DNA of 7,496 nucleotides, from NCBI GenBank assembly GCA_021807845.1, contig JAKBCM010000065.1, positions 1-7,496 on the forward strand, given 5' to 3'. The DNA comes from Pseudomonadota bacterium. Lineage in GTDB: Bacteria > Pseudomonadota > Gammaproteobacteria > Legionellales > Legionellaceae. A program made the position numbers and the translations under genes. Within the stretch, counting starts at the first letter, position 1, and each line of letters begins with the position of its first letter. Under the pieces are notes generated by a model, which did not search any database, was not told the DNA's origin, and was given only the letters and a program-made list of their open reading frames with translations. This document shows positions 1 to 6,899 of this stretch, piece after piece.

Positions 1-15
1 GTGGCTTCAAGCCAC
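1..15 (-). terminator. Possible stem of rpoH terminator, cut by window edge
   Basis: A 6-bp perfect inverted repeat, GTGGCT at 1-6 and AGCCAC at 10-15, flanks a 3-nt loop that is the rpoH stop codon. On the minus strand this would form a hairpin exactly at the end of rpoH. The U-tract needed for a Rho-independent terminator would lie outside the window, so only the stem can be seen. Confidence 0.3.
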
Positions 16-870
16 CTCTTCCATATATTCGCGTAATTTTTTCATGGCATTTTTTTCTAGCTGACGCACACGTTCTGCTGACACGCCATATTTCTCTGCT
101 AAGGCATGCAACGTGACGGCTTTATCATCCACTAACCAACGTTGTTGTAAAATATCCTGGCTACGTTTATCTAAGCGCTCAAAAGCCAAATGTAATTTTT
201 CACGACTTTGTGTGCCACTATCTTCTTGCTCAAACAAATAGGCAGGATCGCTATTCACATCGTGTAAATAACGCTCAGGAACCATCTTAAGGGATTGGTC
301 ATCATCGGCATCTGTGGCGTGAAAAGAAGCATCCATTGCGTTTAAACGTTGCTCCATGACCAACACTTCTTCGCGACTCACACCTAAGTCATTCGCTACG
401 GCATCCACTTCTTCATGACTTAGCCAACCTAGCCTCTGCTTCATCTGACGCATATTAAAAAATAATTTACGCTGAGCTTTGGTTGTGGCAATTTTGACAA
501 TACGCCAATTATGTAAAACAAATTCGTGAATTTCTGCTTTGATCCAATGCACTGCAAATGAGACCAAGCGCACGCCCATCGTATGGTCAAAGCGCTTCAC
601 AGCCTTCATCAAACCAACATTGCCTTCTTGAATCAAATCAGCAAGCGGCAAACCATATCCTAAATACCCACGCGCCACGCGCACAACATAACGTAAGTGT
701 GCAAGTACTAATTGACGCGCGCCTTCCAAATCACCTTCTTCGTGAAAACGCTTGGCAAGAGAAGTCTCCTCCTCTGCAGAAAGCATTGGTATTTGGTTCA
801 CACGGTAGATATAAGCATCCAGACTGCCGACTGGAATATGCATCGTTGAGAGCTGCAACTGCGAATTCAT
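7..870 (-). CDS. rpoH: RNA polymerase sigma factor RpoH (sigma-32, heat shock)
   Basis: This is the alternative sigma factor that directs core RNA polymerase to heat-shock promoters (chaperones and proteases). It has 287 residues, close to the 284 of E. coli RpoH. The region 2 core element [19 protein letters not shown] lies at about 73-91, followed by [16 protein letters not shown] (101-116). The diagnostic RpoH box QRKLFFNMR at 133-141 separates it from RpoD and RpoS. Region 4.2 ends the protein with the helix-turn-helix [20 protein letters not shown] (261-280). The start at 868-870 is supported by a GAGG Shine-Dalgarno sequence six bases upstream (877-880). It lies 115 bp downstream of ftsX on the same strand, the usual ftsYEX-rpoH arrangement of gammaproteobacteria, and has its own predicted promoter. 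The gene is complete, and no key region looks altered. Confidence 0.97.
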   Translation of the reverse strand: MNSQLQLSTMHIPVGSLDAYIYRVNQIPMLSAEEETSLAKRFHEEGDLEGARQLVLAHLRYVVRVARGYLGYGLPLADLIQEGNVGLMKAVKRFDHTMGVRLVSFAVHWIKAEIHEFVLHNWRIVKIATTKAQRKLFFNMRQMKQRLGWLSHEEVDAVANDLGVSREEVLVMEQRLNAMDASFHATDADDDQSLKMVPERYLHDVNSDPAYLFEQEDSGTQSREKLHLAFERLDKRSQDILQQRWLVDDKAVTLHALAEKYGVSAERVRQLEKNAMKKLREYMEEVA

Positions 871-903
871 GATAATCCTCTGATAATTTAACCAGACCGA
901 TTG

Positions 904-931
904 ATTATATCACAATTTATACACGACTCAA
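904..931 (-). promoter_or_regulatory. Predicted sigma-70 promoter of rpoH
   Basis: Read on the minus strand, a consensus -10 TATAAT (904-909) is preceded by TGA (910-912), making an extended -10. A -35 TTGAGT (926-931) lies 16 bp further upstream. The start would fall near 897, giving a leader of about 27 nt that contains the GAGG ribosome site. This is the best promoter in the window by eye and would let rpoH be transcribed separately from ftsYEX. No sigma-32 or sigma-E type promoter was evident here. Confidence 0.6.
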
Positions 932-964
932 CGTCGACGGGCTCAAATTCTTTTGCTCTCATGG

Positions 965-991
965 AAACCCTGGGGTGAGTAACCATCAGGG
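965..991 (-). terminator. Possible weak terminator hairpin at end of ftsX
   Basis: On the minus strand CCCTG (987-991) pairs with CAGGG (968-972). An inner GGT/ACC pairing (982-984 with 974-976) leaves a short loop. The stem covers the ftsX stop codon. Only three T residues follow, so termination would be weak, and some readthrough from ftsX into rpoH is likely if the hairpin works at all. Confidence 0.28.
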
Positions 992-1897
992 CTCAATCAC
1001 CTGAAGTTGCCTCTTCACTGCCACAAACGCCCCCAACCAACTCAAGATCATTGCGGTCAGGACAAGAAGAGAAATTTGTCGAACAGACAAGCCGATGAGC
1101 GAAAAATGCATTTCATAAGCCATGGCTAATTGGTTAGCACCTATCGTCAAACTTAAGAGAAATATATTCACCAATAACACAGCTAAAATGGCGCCACCTA
1201 ATCCATACCAAAGACCCGTGTATAGAAATGGACGGACAATAAAAGAGTCTTTAGCTCCAATGAGTTTTAGCACCTGTATTTCTTCATAGCGACTTTGAAT
1301 AGCCAAGCGCAACGTATTGCCAATGATAAGAACCACGGCTAAGGCAAGCAATATAATCAATCCGTTGACCAGTTTTTCACCAAAATTGAGAATAGCCTGT
1401 AATCGATTGACCCATTGCAAATCTAGTTTAGCCAGTTCCACCTCAGAATAAGATTTTAACTGTAAATACAGCTGGTTTATCTTTTCTGGATCATGTACAT
1501 CTAAAGAAGGCGTCACCAGAATCACCGCAGGCAAAGGATTTTCTGGCAAATAGCGCATCATATCCTGCATCCCTTCTTGGCTTTGTAATTCAGCCAAACT
1601 ATCAGCCGATGATTTTAATGTTGCAGCTCCCACGCCAACCGCCGCTTGTACACGTGATAATACTCTTTTTTCATCCTCTGATGATAAGGATGATTTCAGA
1701 TACAAAGAGATGTGACCACTCTTTTGCCAACTCATAGTCAGATGTTTTACATTATCTAGGGTCACCCAAAAAAGAGCCGGCAGCGCCAAGGTAATGGCAA
1801 TCACCAAAATAGTCATCATGGTCATAAATGGCTTTTGGCAAAGGGTATTGAAGCTAGTAAGTGCAGCTTTCATGTGAAGCCCGAGCTTAGTTAGCAT
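986..1897 (-). CDS. ftsX: Cell division ABC transporter-like permease FtsX
   Basis: FtsX is the inner-membrane partner of FtsE. In the divisome the complex uses ATP hydrolysis to activate periplasmic murein hydrolysis (through EnvC in E. coli) rather than to move a solute. The 303 residues show the family topology. TM1 is at about 26-46, then a periplasmic domain of roughly 128 residues, TM2 at 175-199, TM3 at 224-251 and TM4 at 273-295. The conserved FtsX segment NTLRLAIQSRYEEIQVLKLI (194-213) follows TM2 and should contact FtsE. The protein is shorter than E. coli FtsX (about 350 residues), mainly because the cytoplasmic N-terminal tail is only about 25 residues. The start at 1895-1897 has a strong AAGGTGG site (1904-1910) six bases upstream and overlaps the end of ftsE by 7 bp, suggesting translational coupling. 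Confidence 0.94.
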   Translation of the reverse strand: MLTKLGLHMKAALTSFNTLCQKPFMTMMTILVIAITLALPALFWVTLDNVKHLTMSWQKSGHISLYLKSSLSSEDEKRVLSRVQAAVGVGAATLKSSADSLAELQSQEGMQDMMRYLPENPLPAVILVTPSLDVHDPEKINQLYLQLKSYSEVELAKLDLQWVNRLQAILNFGEKLVNGLIILLALAVVLIIGNTLRLAIQSRYEEIQVLKLIGAKDSFIVRPFLYTGLWYGLGGAILAVLLVNIFLLSLTIGANQLAMAYEMHFSLIGLSVRQISLLVLTAMILSWLGAFVAVKRQLQVIEP

Positions 1898-2541
1898 ATT
1901 TGTCCACCTTTCAGCATGACAATTCGATATTTCATTCCCGCGATTAATGCCAAATCATGCGTCACCACAAGTACCGCGACCCCTACTTGATTCAATTGTG
2001 AAAATAATTTCATGATTTCTAAAGAGAGAGAAGGATCAAGATTTCCAGTTGGTTCATCCGCTAATAATAACGAAGGCTTATGGACCACAGCACGAGCAAT
2101 ACCAATACGTTGCTGTTCACCACTAGAAAGATGGATGGGTGAGAGCTTTTCTTTATTGAGTAGACCCACCAAATCCAATGCAGCAGGAACTCGCTTCGCA
2201 ATCATTTGGGGAGAGGTACCTAATATTTGGAGTGGCATAGCCACATTATCATAAACGGATCGGTCATTGAGCAAAAAAGGAGCTTGAAAAGTAATACCAA
2301 TGCTCGAACGATAATTGGGAATATCTCGCTTTTTAAGTTCATTTAAGCGAATACCATTCACGGTAATCTGGCCCGAAGAAGGACGCTCTAACATGGCAAT
2401 GAGCTTAATCAACGTACTCTTTCCAGCGCCCGAATGGCCGGTAAGAAAAACCATTTCCCCTTTTTCTAATGAAAAATTCACCTGATTCAAAGCTTCGAAT
2501 CCGCCTGGATAACGTTTGCTCACTTGACTAAATATGATCAT
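1891..2541 (-). CDS. ftsE: Cell division ATP-binding protein FtsE
   Basis: FtsE is the cytoplasmic ABC ATPase of the FtsEX divisome complex. From the chosen start it has 216 residues, normal for FtsE. The motifs run in order: MIIFSQVSKRYPGG N-terminus, Walker A GHSGAGKST (35-43), Q-loop Gln86, signature LSSGEQQRIGIARA (138-151), Walker B LLLADE (158-163), D-loop GNLD (166-169) and H-loop THD with His195. The signature reads LSSGE where LSGGE is usual in FtsE, a mild variation. The open frame extends 22 codons further upstream to 2607, but those residues have no FtsE-like character and lie inside ftsY. Two adjacent ATG codons (2542-2544 and 2539-2541) are the likely starts, and the second matches the E. 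coli N-terminus. There is no clear ribosome site, so translation is probably coupled to ftsY, whose end it overlaps by 14-17 bp. Confidence 0.94.
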   Translation of the reverse strand: MIIFSQVSKRYPGGFEALNQVNFSLEKGEMVFLTGHSGAGKSTLIKLIAMLERPSSGQITVNGIRLNELKKRDIPNYRSSIGITFQAPFLLNDRSVYDNVAMPLQILGTSPQMIAKRVPAALDLVGLLNKEKLSPIHLSSGEQQRIGIARAVVHKPSLLLADEPTGNLDPSLSLEIMKLFSQLNQVGVAVLVVTHDLALIAGMKYRIVMLKGGQIC

Positions 2542-3568
2542 CATTGAAAATTGCGCCAACAAATTGCGCCGCATCAAACGGGCGCAAATCATCAATCCCT
2601 TCGCCAATACCTAGGTAACGAAATGGTATCGCTAACTCATTAGCAATAGCAAACAATATCCCACCTTTGGCTGTTCCATCAAGTTTAGTCATGGTAATTC
2701 CGGTCAAACCAATGGCCTGATGAAATTGGCGTGCCTGATTTAATGCATTTTGCCCGATACTCGCATCTAAAACCAGCATCGTTTCATGGGGTGCTGATGA
2801 GTCAATCTTTTGGATGACTCGTTTCACTTTTTTTAACTCTTCCATCAGGTTGCTTTGGGTATGAAGTCTTCCTGCTGTGTCTGCAATGACCACATCTATC
2901 CCTCGCGCCTTAGCAGCTGTAATCGCATCAAAAATAACAGATGCGCTATCAGCCCCAGTGTGCTGAGCAATGACTGGAATCTGATTACGCATCCCCCATG
3001 CCTGTAATTGTTCAATGGCTGCAGCACGAAAAGTGTCGCCTGCGGCAAGCATCACTTTTTTTCCTTGCTGTTGATACTGTAAGGCAAGCTTGCCTATCGT
3101 TGTTGTTTTTCCAGCCCCATTGACACCCACCATTAAAATAACGAAAGGTAATTTATCGTTTGTGAAGGGAAGAGAAGGCGCATCAAAAGTCAAAATGGTT
3201 TGCAATTTGGTTTTCAAAGCGCGAAATATGGCATCACCATCTGTGAGTTCTTTTCTTGCTAAGCTATCTCCCAATTGACTGAGAATCGTATGGGTTGTCT
3301 CCAAACCTAAATCAGCTTGTAGAAGCATCGTTTCTAACTCATGAAGCAAATCCGCATCAATGACTTTTTTGCCAAGCAATAAGCGGCCTATTCCATCACC
3401 CAATTGATGACGTGTTTGACTCAGGCCTCTCTTAAAGCGGCTAAAAAAGCTCGGCTTTTCTTGTACGATATCCTCATCCAGTGCCTTTTCATCCACTGTT
3501 TTTGTGAGCTCTTTGTGCTCTGTTTCAGCCAAGGAAGCGTTCTGATTTCGTTTAAGCCATTTGATCAT
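2528..3568 (-). CDS. ftsY: Signal recognition particle receptor FtsY
   Basis: FtsY is the SRP receptor GTPase. It docks ribosome-Ffh complexes at the inner membrane so that membrane proteins reach SecYEG. The protein has 346 residues. A short charged A domain (about 1-40, with a basic MIKWLKR start) precedes the helical N domain (about 41-130) and the G domain. GTPase motifs are G1 GVNGAGKTTT (148-157), DTFRAAA (178-184), G3 DTAGR (230-234), G4 TKLDG (294-298) and the closing GIGE (320-323). The A domain is far shorter than in E. coli FtsY (497 residues in total), a common situation outside enterics. The start at 3566-3568 has an AGGA site (3577-3580) eight bases upstream. It is the first gene of the ftsYEX operon and is divergent from the M16 peptidase genes. 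Confidence 0.96.
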   Translation of the reverse strand: MIKWLKRNQNASLAETEHKELTKTVDEKALDEDIVQEKPSFFSRFKRGLSQTRHQLGDGIGRLLLGKKVIDADLLHELETMLLQADLGLETTHTILSQLGDSLARKELTDGDAIFRALKTKLQTILTFDAPSLPFTNDKLPFVILMVGVNGAGKTTTIGKLALQYQQQGKKVMLAAGDTFRAAAIEQLQAWGMRNQIPVIAQHTGADSASVIFDAITAAKARGIDVVIADTAGRLHTQSNLMEELKKVKRVIQKIDSSAPHETMLVLDASIGQNALNQARQFHQAIGLTGITMTKLDGTAKGGILFAIANELAIPFRYLGIGEGIDDLRPFDAAQFVGAIFNDDHI

Positions 3569-3589
3569 TTCATGGATCCTAGATATACA
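3561..3589 (+). promoter_or_regulatory. Candidate promoter of the M16 peptidase-rsmD operon
   Basis: TTGATC (3561-3566) and TATACA (3584-3589) are separated by 17 bp, and each matches four of six consensus bases. Transcription would start near 3596, giving a leader of about 40 nt before the GAGGTGA ribosome site (3626-3632) of the first peptidase gene. The -35 lies inside the first codons of divergent ftsY. The match is modest and unconfirmed. Confidence 0.3.
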
Positions 3590-3607
3590 AAGCTTGCAAA
3601 ATGTGAA

Positions 3608-3616
3608 ATTCTATCA
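3608..3616 (-). promoter_or_regulatory. Candidate extended -10 promoter of ftsYEX
   Basis: On the minus strand TGA (3614-3616) directly precedes TAGAAT (3608-3613), an extended -10 with five of six matches. No convincing -35 is visible. A start near 3601 would leave a leader of about 33 nt that includes the AGGA ribosome site of ftsY. The TGA-TAxAAT arrangement is the same as in the rpoH promoter. Confidence 0.35.
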
Positions 3617-3635
3617 ATTTTTCCTGAGGTGAGCC

Positions 3636-4979
3636 ATGCGTATCTTACTCCTTACTTTTTTAAGCCTGTTGTCTTGTCCCATCTTTAGTGAGGTACAAAA
3701 ATTCAAGCTTGATAATGGGCTCACCATTCTCGTGAAAGAGGATCATCGAGCACCCATAGTCGTCTCAATGGTATGGTATGGTGTGGGATCGGCCGATGAG
3801 CCGGGCGGAATCACAGGTGTTTCACATGTCTTAGAACATTTGATGTTCAAAGGAACAAAAAAATATCCATCGGGCGTTTTTTCTAAAAAAATTGCAGCGA
3901 TTGGTGGACAAGAAAATGCTTTAACCAACAATGATTATACGGCCTATTATGAAAAAGTCACGGCAACGAATCTTCCCATTTGTTTTGAACTTGAAGCAGA
4001 CCGAATGCAAAACTTGCTTCTTGATGCCACCGAATTTAGTAAGGAAATAAAGGTGATCCAAGAAGAAAGACGGCAAAGGGTAAATAACAACCCTCAATCC
4101 TTAGCATTTGAGCGCTTTTTAGCAACCGCTCACTTAACCGCGCCTTATAATCATCCCGTCATTGGCTGGATGAGCGATCTGAAGCAACTATCGGCAGCTG
4201 ATGCAAAAGAATGGTATCAGCGCTATTATGCTCCAAATAACGCTGTTTTGGTTGTTGTTGGTGATGTGAAACCGGCAAATGTTGAACATTTGGCAAAAAA
4301 ATACTTTGGCAACATTCGCACACAAGCCAAAATCTCACGCAAACCACAAAAAGAGCCCCCACTTTTGGGTAAAAAATCAGCGCTTGTTCATGCATCAGCA
4401 CAAGTGCCCATGCTCCTGCTCGGATTTACAGTTCCATCTGTGAAAACAACAACGAAGCAAACCACCATGGAGCCTTATGTTTTAGAAGTGATTGCCAATC
4501 TGATTTCTGGTGGAGACAGCGGCCGCTTTAGCTCTGAGCTCGTACGAACCCAACAAATTGCGAGTAATATAGATGTGTTCTACAACCTTTACGCCCGCTA
4601 CCAGACTCAATTCATTCTCTATGGCACCCCCTCTCGCTCTCATACCATTGATGAATTGAAAACAGCTATTTTCACGGAGCTTAAGCGTTTGCAAACCGAA
4701 CCCATCAACTCTGAAGAATTACAACGTGCCAAAACACAAATCATCGCCCAGAAAACGTTTGAGCGTGACTCCATTTTTGGACAAGCCATGGAATTAGGAT
4801 TACTTGAAACCCTGGGTTTTGGAGTTCAAACCGCAGAGCATTATGTTGAAAACATTAGTCATGTCACAGCAAAAGAAGTACAAGAAGTTGCAAAGCACTA
4901 TTTTCAAGAGAATAATTTGACCGAAACGGTATTGATTCCAATGAAAGTCAACCAAGGGAAAGAGGGAGAAGTGAGATGA
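3636..4979 (+). CDS. Exported M16 family zinc metallopeptidase (catalytic subunit)
   Basis: This is a probable periplasmic zinc endopeptidase of the M16 (inverzincin; PqqL/processing-peptidase-like) family, 447 residues, the size of a single M16B subunit. The inverted zinc motif HVLEH is at 64-68. The third ligand is likely Glu144 in VIQEERR, at the spacing seen in mitochondrial processing peptidase beta. The C-terminal half-domain retains SGGDSGRFSSELV (291-303), but positions 306 and 310, where active partners carry Arg and Tyr, are Gln and Ser. The N-terminus is a signal peptide with hydrophobic residues 3-17. Cleavage is probably after IFS (16-18), although Cys14 in LLSC makes a lipoprotein possible. 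A GAGGTGA site (3626-3632) supports the start. The gene overlaps the next one by ATGA, and the two proteins look complementary. The substrate is unknown. Confidence 0.9.
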   Translation: MRILLLTFLSLLSCPIFSEVQKFKLDNGLTILVKEDHRAPIVVSMVWYGVGSADEPGGITGVSHVLEHLMFKGTKKYPSGVFSKKIAAIGGQENALTNNDYTAYYEKVTATNLPICFELEADRMQNLLLDATEFSKEIKVIQEERRQRVNNNPQSLAFERFLATAHLTAPYNHPVIGWMSDLKQLSAADAKEWYQRYYAPNNAVLVVVGDVKPANVEHLAKKYFGNIRTQAKISRKPQKEPPLLGKKSALVHASAQVPMLLLGFTVPSVKTTTKQTTMEPYVLEVIANLISGGDSGRFSSELVRTQQIASNIDVFYNLYARYQTQFILYGTPSRSHTIDELKTAIFTELKRLQTEPINSEELQRAKTQIIAQKTFERDSIFGQAMELGLLETLGFGVQTAEHYVENISHVTAKEVQEVAKHYFQENNLTETVLIPMKVNQGKEGEVR

Positions 4980-6283
4980 AACAGTTGTATTCCATGATCA
5001 CTTTGATATGTGTTGTATTGCCCAACATCTGCCTTGGAAACCCTTTCGAAACCAGCAAATGGCAAACAAAAAATGGGGCACAAGTTGTTTTTTATCAAGC
5101 TATGGAAGTACCCATGCTGGATATCAGCGTCGCTTTTAGAGCGGGCTCGGCCTATGATGGTGAACAATTTGGTTTAAGTGCATTAACCACTCAATTGCTC
5201 AATCAAGGAAGTGGTGGATTGGATGCCAATAAACTGGCAGATACCCTGGCAAAAACTGGGGCTCAGTTTGACAAAGCCACCAACCAAGATATGATTGTGT
5301 GTAATCTTAAAACCTTAACAAGACCTGATGCACTGAAAAAAGCAACGGAACTATTCACCTCTATTCTCACTCATCCTGATTTTCCTGAAGAGGCGTTTAA
5401 CCGTGAAAAAAATCAACAATTAATGGCCATTACCGAAGCCCAAGAATCCCCCAATGAACTTGCCAATCAAACTTTTTTTCAAGTGCTCTATAAAGCTCAT
5501 CCATATGCCCATCCGGTGATGGGCAATCAAAAAACAGTGAGTGCCATCACACGTGAGCAAGTATTACAGTTTTATCACCAATTTTTTGTGAGTCAAAACG
5601 CGATTATTGTACTTGTAGGAGCCATTGATGCCTCCACTGCAAAAATTTTGGCTGAAAACATTTCCCAAAATCTTCCAAAAGGCCCCCCAGCTCCCGAAAT
5701 ACCGGCTGCAAAAAAGCTAAACGAAGCATTAGATATTGAAGTGACATTTCCAGCTTCTCAAACAGTCATTCGTCTTGGGCAATTAGGTATCACCCATTTA
5801 GACCGAGATTATTTTCCCTTACTGGTAGGGAATTACATTTTTGGAGGTGGCGCATTGGTCTCACGATTATCTGAAGAAATACGGGAAAAGAGAGGGTTAA
5901 CTTATGGGGTAAGCAGTCAATTCTATCCCATGCCAGGAGTGGGACCTTTTCTGATTAGTTTATCAACTAAAAATAACCAAGCAAAAACCGCTATTGATCT
6001 AACGAGGGCGGCTCTTTCAAGGTTCGTGAAATCAGGACCATCAGAGCAAGAATTACAGGCTGCCATTCAGTATTTGTCTGGGAGTTTCCCGTTATCATTA
6101 GCCAGTAACCGAAACATCGGAGATATGTTACTCAAAATTGCCTTTTATCATCTACCAGATGATTTTTTACAAACGTACATTGCCCATATCCATGCCGTCA
6201 GCAGAGACGAGATCAAAACAGCTTTCCAAAGAGTCATCGAGCCCAATCAATTGTTGCAGGTGACGGTTGGTAAAAGTCGATGA
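4976..6283 (+). CDS. Exported M16 family peptidase-like protein lacking the zinc site (partner subunit)
   Basis: A 435-residue M16-fold protein. In the segment GLSALTTQLLNQGS (66-79), which aligns without gaps to GVSHVLEHLMFKGT of the preceding protein, the three zinc-site positions are Ala69, Thr72 and Gln73. It cannot bind catalytic zinc in the usual way. It keeps the C-terminal glycine-rich and R/Y motif FGGGALVSRLSEEIREKRGL (289-308) with Arg306 and Tyr310, which in M16B heterodimers help bind substrate at the partner's active site. Residues 7-20 are hydrophobic and look like a signal peptide, probably cleaved near CLG (19-21). The start codon overlaps the upstream stop (ATGA, 4976-4979), and the end overlaps rsmD in the same way. 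I infer that it forms a periplasmic heterodimer with the upstream product. It is sometimes annotated as a zinc protease, which would be misleading here. Confidence 0.88.
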   Translation: MKQLYSMITLICVVLPNICLGNPFETSKWQTKNGAQVVFYQAMEVPMLDISVAFRAGSAYDGEQFGLSALTTQLLNQGSGGLDANKLADTLAKTGAQFDKATNQDMIVCNLKTLTRPDALKKATELFTSILTHPDFPEEAFNREKNQQLMAITEAQESPNELANQTFFQVLYKAHPYAHPVMGNQKTVSAITREQVLQFYHQFFVSQNAIIVLVGAIDASTAKILAENISQNLPKGPPAPEIPAAKKLNEALDIEVTFPASQTVIRLGQLGITHLDRDYFPLLVGNYIFGGGALVSRLSEEIREKRGLTYGVSSQFYPMPGVGPFLISLSTKNNQAKTAIDLTRAALSRFVKSGPSEQELQAAIQYLSGSFPLSLASNRNIGDMLLKIAFYHLPDDFLQTYIAHIHAVSRDEIKTAFQRVIEPNQLLQVTVGKSR

Positions 6284-6843
6284 CTGCCATGAAACAAACG
6301 GTACGTATTATTGGTGGTTTATATCGTGGCAAAAAATTACCTTTTCCGGCTATTGACGGGTTACGTCCTACGCCCGATAGGATCCGTGAAACTTTGTTCA
6401 ATTGGCTGATGCAAGATATTCGCGATGCTCATTGTCTGGATGCATTTGCAGGAAGTGGTGCACTGGGTTTGGAAGCCTTTTCAAGAGGTGCTGCACATGT
6501 GACTTTTTTAGAAAAAAACAGCGAGGCTTATGCCCACTTACTAAAAGTGTTAAAGACATTTGATTCTCTAAAATTAAGGATAAAAAAGGAAGATGCCTGC
6601 GATTTCTTCACCCAATCCAAGGACTCTTTTAACATCATTTTTCTTGATCCTCCCTTTGCATCTCATCTTTTACCGCGATGTCTTGACTCTCTTTTCCACT
6701 CTCATGTGCTTATCAAAGGGGGGCTGATCTATGTTGAATCCCCTCATGCAATAGAAGTGGATAGTACAAAATGGCAACAAGTAAAACTAAAAAAAGCAGG
6801 GCAAGTTTTTTATGGCTTATATAAAAAAATCGCATCTGCTTGA
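6280..6843 (+). CDS. rsmD: 16S rRNA (guanine(966)-N2)-methyltransferase RsmD
   Basis: RsmD uses S-adenosylmethionine to methylate N2 of G966 in 16S rRNA of the assembled small subunit. The protein has 187 residues, close to E. coli RsmD (198). Family motifs are RIIGGLYRGKKLPFP (9-23), the RsmD signature LRPTPDRIRETLFNWL (28-43), the SAM-binding loop DAFAGSGALGLEA (54-66), the catalytic FLDPPF (121-126), YVES (151-154) and the C-terminal GQVFYGLY (174-181). The start overlaps the stop of the M16 partner gene (ATGA, 6280-6283). An alternative in-frame ATG at 6289 would lose three residues, and neither start has a strong ribosome site, so coupling to the upstream gene is likely. The link with the peptidase genes appears to be positional only. 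Confidence 0.95.
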   Translation: MTAMKQTVRIIGGLYRGKKLPFPAIDGLRPTPDRIRETLFNWLMQDIRDAHCLDAFAGSGALGLEAFSRGAAHVTFLEKNSEAYAHLLKVLKTFDSLKLRIKKEDACDFFTQSKDSFNIIFLDPPFASHLLPRCLDSLFHSHVLIKGGLIYVESPHAIEVDSTKWQQVKLKKAGQVFYGLYKKIASA

Positions 6844-6868
6844 CAAGCTGACAGGCTCCTGTTTCAAT
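6840..6868 (+). promoter_or_regulatory. Candidate promoter of dotD-dotC
   Basis: A perfect -35 TTGACA (6840-6845) spans the rsmD stop codon. It is followed after 17 bp by TTCAAT (6863-6868), which keeps the last three bases and the first T of the -10 consensus but lacks the key second-position A. Transcription would start near 6875 and leave a leader of about 25 nt. The poor -10 suggests a weak or activator-assisted promoter. I found no match to the repeated GTAAA pattern reported for CpxR or the TTAA pairs reported for PmrA in Legionella. Confidence 0.4.
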
Positions 6869-6887
6869 CAATACACTGTGAATTGAT
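6867..6887. promoter_or_regulatory. 21-bp palindrome over the predicted dotD transcription start
   Basis: Half-sites ATCAATACAC (6867-6876) and GTGAATTGAT (6878-6887) are arranged symmetrically around T6877, and nine of ten base pairs are complementary. The only break is A6873/A6881. It overlaps the last bases of the predicted -10 and the predicted start of transcription, the position of a classical repressor operator. Its single-base centre makes a full RNA hairpin sterically unlikely. No T-tract follows, so it is not a Rho-independent terminator. The binding protein, if any, is unknown. Confidence 0.4.
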
Positions 6888-6899
6888 GACATGGATTAG

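Noticed and set aside
558..872. 104-codon plus-strand frame antisense to rpoH
   Set aside because: It lies opposite the conserved sigma-32 coding sequence, its predicted peptide has no recognisable domain, and no ribosome site was seen. It is a shadow frame.
3569..3600. TATATC on the minus strand (3582-3587) as the -10 of ftsY
   Set aside because: A start from it would fall downstream of the AGGA ribosome site, leaving ftsY without one. The extended -10 at 3608-3616 fits better.
3404..3688. 94-codon plus-strand frame spanning the ftsY start and the first peptidase start
   Set aside because: It overlaps both the 5' end of ftsY and the signal peptide region of the M16 gene in another frame. 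The M16 start at 3636 has a strong ribosome site and the better case.
4904..5167. 87-codon minus-strand frame across the junction of the two peptidase genes
   Set aside because: It is antisense to two well-supported coding regions, has no family resemblance, and the junction is explained by an ATGA overlap.
6851..6864. Short inverted repeat ACAGG/CCTGT followed by TT just after rsmD, considered as a terminator
   Set aside because: The stem is only 4-5 bp with a very small loop and two following T residues, and it lies between the candidate -35 and -10 of dotD. It is too weak to call.
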